Origin: Hymenobacter cellulosivorans | Lineage (GTDB): Bacteria > Bacteroidota > Bacteroidia > Cytophagales > Hymenobacteraceae | Direction of reading: 5' to 3' | NCBI RefSeq assembly: GCF_022919135.1 | Contig: NZ_CP095049.1 | Coordinates: 3,662,501-3,726,500 of the forward strand | DNA: 64,000 nt | Shown here: positions 59,576 to 64,000 of the stretch, piece by piece | Position numbering within the stretch: the first letter of the stretch is position 1 | Layout: each line of letters begins with the position of its first letter | The notes under the pieces: model-generated | The model's input: the letters and a program-made list of their open reading frames with translations, nothing else | Told to the model about the DNA's origin: nothing | Databases searched by the model: none | Translations under genes and position numbers: made by a program

Positions 59576-62500
59576 ATGAAAAAGCTGTACTATGTAGCCA
59601 AAGTACTGCCGCTACTGGTTCTGCTGCTGCTTGGGCATGCCCTGCAGGCCCAGAACCGAACCATTACTGGCAAGATTACCACGGCGGAAAACAACGAGAC
59701 ACTGCCCGGCGTGACGGTTGTACTCAAAGGAACCACTATTGGTACTGGCAGCAACCCTGATGGTACTTTCTCGATAAGCATGCCCAGCACCGGCGGCACG
59801 CTGGTATTCTCTTTCGTTGGGTACCTGACCAAAGAGGTTAGCGTAACCAATCAAACAAACGTTAATGTAGTACTAAGCCAAGATGCTCAGATGCTGCAGG
59901 AAACGGTGGTGGTAGGCTACGGCACTCAGAAAGCAGCCGACGTAACCGGCGCCATTACGGGCATTACGGCCAAGGAAATCGAGGAGCGGCCCGTCAACCG
60001 CATCGAAAATGCCCTGGCTGGCCAAATGCCCGGCGTGACGGTGCAAACCACGACCGGGGAACCGGGCGCCGAACTCTCGATTCGGGTGCGGGGCACGGGT
60101 TCCATCAACGCTTCCAACGAGCCGCTCTACGTGGTCGACGGGGTGCCGGTGGATAACCTGCGCGGTATTAACCCCACTGATGTGGCCAATATCGATGTGC
60201 TGAAAGACGCGGCTTCAGCCGCTATTTACGGCTCGCGCGGTTCCAACGGCGTGGTGCTCATCACCACCAAGCGTGGCAAGAAAGGCCCGCCCAAGCTGCA
60301 GTTTTCGGGTTTCACCGGCATTCAGACCCTGGAGCGCCGCCTTGATTTGATGTCGCCCGAGCAGTGGATTCAGCAGCGCCAGGAAGGCATTGACGAAGCC
60401 TGGGTGAACCGCGGCAAAACCCCGGCCGTGAATAAGCCCTACAAGGCCTCCGACTCGCAGGAGTACCGGGCCCAGGAGCTCGGCATCACGCTGCGCACGC
60501 CCAACCCGACCTACATGTACGACCCGAAGTGGGCGTACGGCTCCGACAGCCTGGCCTTCACCGACTGGCAGGACGCCTTTTTCAAGCCGGCCGTGATGCA
60601 GCAGTACCAGATTGGCGTGGCCGGCGGCACCGACGACTTCAGTTACAACGTGAACGGCTCCTACCTCAACCAGAACGGCATCGTGGTAGGTACCAACCTG
60701 CAGCGGGCCACGCTGCGCGCCAACTTCGACGCCCGCATCCGCAAGGGCATCAAGCTGACCATGACCCTGGCGCCCTCGACGGAATGGTCGGGGCTGGGCC
60801 GGGTGGATGGCAAGGACAACCAGGCCCAGAACGCCATGACCATGCCGCCCGTGGGACCCAAGGAAGCCGGCCTCTACGTGGGCGCCGACCCCTACGCGGC
60901 CTACGCCTGGTCGGGGCGCTACATCAGCCCGATTGCGGTGATGGAGCGCACCCAGATCAAGACGACCCGCACCCGCCTGAACGCCAACATGGGCCTCAAC
61001 ATTGAGGTCTACAAGGGCCTGCAGTTGCAACTGCTAGGCGCCATGGACAACAACTATACCCTCGACAACCAGTTTTACCCCACCAACGCCAGCCGCGACT
61101 GGGCCACGGCCGCCAACGAAGGCGCCCTGAGCCGCTCGCGCCGCACCCAGCAGTACGGCACCCGCTACCTGGCCCAGGGCGTGCTGAGCTACACCAAGAC
61201 CATCGGCAGCCACAACCTCAACGGCATCGTGGGCTACTCGCTTGAAACAACCAAGCGCGAAGACAGCTTCCAGGAAGCCACCAAGCTGCCCAACGACTGG
61301 TCGGGCCAATTCAGCAGCGCCAACTCCACCACCACGACCAACACGGCGGTACCGTACAAAACGGCGCTCATCTCATACTTCACCCGGGTGCAGTACAACT
61401 TCCGCCAGAAGTACCTGTTTTCGGCCAGCCTGCGCCGCGACGGATCCTCCAAGTTTGGCGCGAATTCACACTGGGGCCTGTTTCCGGCCGCTTCGGTGGG
61501 CTGGCGCCTTTCCGACGAAAACTTCATGAAGGGCATTACGGCCCTTACCGACCTAAAGCTGCGGGCTAGCTACGGCGTAACCGGCAACAACCGGATTCCC
61601 GACAATGTGCAGTATTCGTTGCTCAACCCCGGCAACTATTCCTTCAACAACGTGGCCTACACCGGCTACGCGCCCGGCAACTACGCCAACCCCGATTTGG
61701 GCTGGGAGCAAACCAGCAGCTACAACGTGGGCTTCGACTTTGGCGTGTTCAGCAACCGCCTGCAGGTGTCGGTGGATGCCTACAACCGCGACACCGAGCG
61801 GCTGCTGCTCCAGGCCCCGCAGTCGGCCCTGACGGGCTTCGTGAGCAGCTACCAGAACATCGGCTCAGTGAATAACAAAGGCGTGGAGCTGGGCTTGAAC
61901 TCCCAGAACACGGTGGGTGCGGTGCGGTGGAATACCTCCTTCAACGTGTCCTACAACCGGAACAAGGTGACGGCCCTCACGGCCGAAAACACGCCCATTA
62001 CCACCGGCTTCAGCGGCCTGACCCAGATTATCCAGGTTGGGCAGCCCATCAATTCCTTCGTGCTCTACGACGTCATTGGCGTGTATAAAAACCAGGAAGA
62101 CGTGAACAACAGTCCGCGCATGGCCAAAACGGTGCCCGGCGACCAGAAGTACCGCGACGTAAACGGCGACGGCCAGATTACCGACGCCGACCGTACCCTG
62201 GTGGGCAACCCTCAGCCTAAGTTCATCTTCGGTATCACCAACTCGGTAACCTACCGCAACTTCGATTTCTCAGTGCTGATCAACGCCCAGCAGGGCGGCA
62301 AAATCTACTCCATCGTGGGTCGTAACCTCGACTCGCCGGGCATGGGCTACCTCTACAACAAGCTGGCCCGCTGGGAAAACCGCTGGAAGTCGGAGGAAGA
62401 TACCGGCGACGGCATGACGCCCCGCATGGGCGCCCCGAGTGCCTACTACGACACGCGCTGGTTGTATAGCTCCGACTACATCCGCATCAAGAACGTGACG

Positions 62501-62689
62501 GTGGGCTACAACCTGCCTAAAGTGCGCTTCTACGACCGGGCCCGCCTGTACCTGGCCGTCGAGAATGCCTTCCTGTTCGACAAGTACACGGGCGGCTTCT
62601 CGCCCGAGGCAGCCAACGACGCCGGCGGCGACTACGGCGGCTACCCCATTGCCCGTACCTACACGCTGGGCTTCAACTTGACCCTGTAA
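59576..62689 (+). CDS. SusC/RagA family TonB-linked outer-membrane transporter 2
   Basis: A 1037-aa outer-membrane transporter with signal peptide (VAKVLPLLVLLLLGHALQAQ). Residues about 25-105 form the carboxypeptidase-regulatory-like domain (ITGKITTAENNETLPGVTVV), followed by the plug (VVVGYGTQKAADVTGAITGI; RGTGSINASNEPLYVVDGVP; NIDVLKDAASAAIYGSRGSN) and the barrel. It shares plug motifs with SusC 1 but they are not near-identical. It probably imports another part of the same pectin-derived oligosaccharides. SusD 2 starts 32 bp downstream. Confidence 0.93.
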   Translation: MKKLYYVAKVLPLLVLLLLGHALQAQNRTITGKITTAENNETLPGVTVVLKGTTIGTGSNPDGTFSISMPSTGGTLVFSFVGYLTKEVSVTNQTNVNVVLSQDAQMLQETVVVGYGTQKAADVTGAITGITAKEIEERPVNRIENALAGQMPGVTVQTTTGEPGAELSIRVRGTGSINASNEPLYVVDGVPVDNLRGINPTDVANIDVLKDAASAAIYGSRGSNGVVLITTKRGKKGPPKLQFSGFTGIQTLERRLDLMSPEQWIQQRQEGIDEAWVNRGKTPAVNKPYKASDSQEYRAQELGITLRTPNPTYMYDPKWAYGSDSLAFTDWQDAFFKPAVMQQYQIGVAGGTDDFSYNVNGSYLNQNGIVVGTNLQRATLRANFDARIRKGIKLTMTLAPSTEWSGLGRVDGKDNQAQNAMTMPPVGPKEAGLYVGADPYAAYAWSGRYISPIAVMERTQIKTTRTRLNANMGLNIEVYKGLQLQLLGAMDNNYTLDNQFYPTNASRDWATAANEGALSRSRRTQQYGTRYLAQGVLSYTKTIGSHNLNGIVGYSLETTKREDSFQEATKLPNDWSGQFSSANSTTTTNTAVPYKTALISYFTRVQYNFRQKYLFSASLRRDGSSKFGANSHWGLFPAASVGWRLSDENFMKGITALTDLKLRASYGVTGNNRIPDNVQYSLLNPGNYSFNNVAYTGYAPGNYANPDLGWEQTSSYNVGFDFGVFSNRLQVSVDAYNRDTERLLLQAPQSALTGFVSSYQNIGSVNNKGVELGLNSQNTVGAVRWNTSFNVSYNRNKVTALTAENTPITTGFSGLTQIIQVGQPINSFVLYDVIGVYKNQEDVNNSPRMAKTVPGDQKYRDVNGDGQITDADRTLVGNPQPKFIFGITNSVTYRNFDFSVLINAQQGGKIYSIVGRNLDSPGMGYLYNKLARWENRWKSEEDTGDGMTPRMGAPSAYYDTRWLYSSDYIRIKNVTVGYNLPKVRFYDRARLYLAVENAFLFDKYTGGFSPEAANDAGGDYGGYPIARTYTLGFNLTL

Positions 62690-62721
62690 CCGAGCCGCCA
62701 CGCTTTTTCTCTCCGAAGACG

Positions 62722-64000
62722 ATGAAGACTTTCAAACACCTCACTTGCGCGGCACTCCTTGGCCTGGGCACCCTGCTGCTGGCTTCCTGCGAAGACAAGC
62801 TCGATATCAGCCCCGAGGCCCGCAACAGCACCGCCGATTTCTACAAGGACGAGTCGGACGTGAACCAGGGCGTCATTTCGATTTATAACAGCTGCATGTC
62901 GTTTCCGACCAATTCCTACTGGAACATGGCCGAGATGCGCGGCGACAATATCGTGGTGAGCACCAACCTGAATGCCCAGCGCGACTACGCTGACATCAAT
63001 TTTTTCCTGGCTTCCTCCCAAACCGGGCAGTTTCAGGCCACCTGGGCCGACCTGTTTGAGGCCGTGTACCGGGCCAACCTACTCCAGGAAAAGATTCAGC
63101 CCTTCACGTTTGCCCGCGTAAATCAATTCAAGGGCGAGGCGCGGTTTCTGCGGGCGTTGGCCTACTTCGACTTGGTCCGCTTCTGGGGCCCGGTCCCGAT
63201 TGTCGACAAAGTGGTGACGGCCACCGAGGCCAAGCAGATTCCGCGTGCCTCCATTGCCGACGTGTATAGCTTCATCGTGGAGGATCTGAAGTTTGCCGCC
63301 GAAAACCTGCCCGACACCTACACCACCGAAAAGGGGCGGGCCACCAAATGGGCGGCCAAAGCCCTGCTGGGCCGAGTATACCTGACCATGTACGGCTATC
63401 CGCTCAAGCAAGCCAGTGCCCTGCCGCTGGCCAAGCAGCAGCTGGCCGACGTCATTGCCCAGGAAGGCAAGGCCGGCGTGCCCACCATGTCGAGTTCGTT
63501 TAAGGCCCTGTTTCAGACCGCCAACGACAACAAGTTTCACCTCTTCGAAATCCAGTACATTTCCGGCACCGGCGGCCTGGGTAGCCAGATTCCGTCGGAT
63601 CAGGCGTTTCAGTTTCCCTCGCAGTGGTCGGCGTTCCAGCCCTTCGGCCTCGATGCGGGCGTAAATCCCAACCTGCTGGGCGCGGGCTGGCCCAAAAAGG
63701 ATTTGCGCAAGGAAGCCACCCTCGACTCGGGCTACGTCGACACCAAAACCAACGCCAAGTCCGGCCGGGTGCAGTTCACCAAGTTTCTGGAAAAAGGCAC
63801 CACGGCGCCCACCGGCCAGCGCGACTACCCCAACAACTACCCCGTTATCCGCTTCGAAGACGTGCTGCTAATGCAGGCCGAAGTGCTCAACGAGGAAGTA
63901 GCCGACGGCGGCAACGTGTCCGCCCAGGCTCTGACTTACGTGAACCGCATCCGGACCCGCTCGGGTGTGCCCGCCCTCACGAGCATGAGTAAAGTCAACT
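62722..64000 (+). CDS. SusD/RagB family glycan-binding lipoprotein 2 (partial, truncated by window)
   Basis: The gene is cut by the right end of the window; 426 codons are visible and open. It starts with a lipoprotein signal (MKTFKHLTCAALLGLG, lipobox LASC, Cys 23) and has SusD parts: FLRALAYFDLVRFWGPVPIV, KWAAKALLGRVYLTMYGYPL and LTYVNRIRTRSGVPAL near the end. It should pair with SusC 2. The stop codon lies outside the window. Confidence 0.92.
   Translation, partial: MKTFKHLTCAALLGLGTLLLASCEDKLDISPEARNSTADFYKDESDVNQGVISIYNSCMSFPTNSYWNMAEMRGDNIVVSTNLNAQRDYADINFFLASSQTGQFQATWADLFEAVYRANLLQEKIQPFTFARVNQFKGEARFLRALAYFDLVRFWGPVPIVDKVVTATEAKQIPRASIADVYSFIVEDLKFAAENLPDTYTTEKGRATKWAAKALLGRVYLTMYGYPLKQASALPLAKQQLADVIAQEGKAGVPTMSSSFKALFQTANDNKFHLFEIQYISGTGGLGSQIPSDQAFQFPSQWSAFQPFGLDAGVNPNLLGAGWPKKDLRKEATLDSGYVDTKTNAKSGRVQFTKFLEKGTTAPTGQRDYPNNYPVIRFEDVLLMQAEVLNEEVADGGNVSAQALTYVNRIRTRSGVPALTSMSKVN

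Overview
The window is about 64 kb of GC-rich DNA that reads as a Bacteroidota chromosome, most likely Hymenobacter or a close relative. The reasons are two SusC/SusD pairs, a type IX secretion C-terminal domain, lipoproteins of Bacteroidota style, almost no Shine-Dalgarno sequences and high GC. The genus is inferred from overall gene style and was not confirmed by any search. No rRNA, tRNA, CRISPR array or transposase gene was seen.

Layout. 0-19.5 kb is mostly housekeeping and stress genes: a histidine kinase with a REC-Crp fusion regulator, two tandem-domain universal stress proteins, a methyltransferase, a thioesterase, a DinB protein, a membrane protein, an AraC regulator with a hydrolase and two aldo/keto reductases, pyruvate dehydrogenase E1 beta, an OmpA/TPR lipoprotein, PspC, a GT2 glycosyltransferase and YbaB. 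19.8-25 kb holds pta and ackA, separated by two small membrane-protein genes of visibly lower GC. 25-41.5 kb is a rhamnogalacturonan/pectin utilisation locus: two SGNH acetylesterases, GH105, GH106, a sialate-O-acetylesterase-like enzyme, RhaM, SusC/SusD and GH28. 41.5-47.7 kb has a Crp/Fnr regulator with an SDR, a secreted CE15-like esterase with a type IX sorting tail, a wrecked response-regulator gene and an SMI1/KNR4 protein. 47.8-59.3 kb is L-rhamnose and lactate catabolism: LutC, LutB, LutA, a rhamnulokinase-like FGGY kinase, RhaI, a GntR-LacI regulator, the fused aldolase/dehydrogenase RhaEW and RhaT. 59.5-64 kb starts a second SusC/SusD pair that runs off the right edge.

How the genes work together. 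Pectin backbone is deacetylated by the SGNH esterases and cut by GH28, GH106 and GH105. The SusC/D pairs import the oligosaccharides and RhaT imports rhamnose. RhaM, RhaI, the kinase and RhaEW convert rhamnose to dihydroxyacetone phosphate and L-lactate. LutABC oxidises lactate to pyruvate, and pyruvate dehydrogenase, Pta and AckA can take it to acetate.

Most interesting non-coding structure. (1) A 17-bp motif (consensus RCAGGAGAGTGCRGGA) lies upstream of seven transcription units, all in the pectin/rhamnose loci. (2) A DUF559 endonuclease gene is bracketed by 36-bp inverted repeats that match at 32 of 36 positions, and it sits exactly between gntR and the rhaI promoter. (3) Degenerate arrays with an 8-bp period begin at the stop codons of several unrelated genes. 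(4) FNR-like palindromes lie upstream of the kinase/Crp operon, both stress proteins, pta and ackA.
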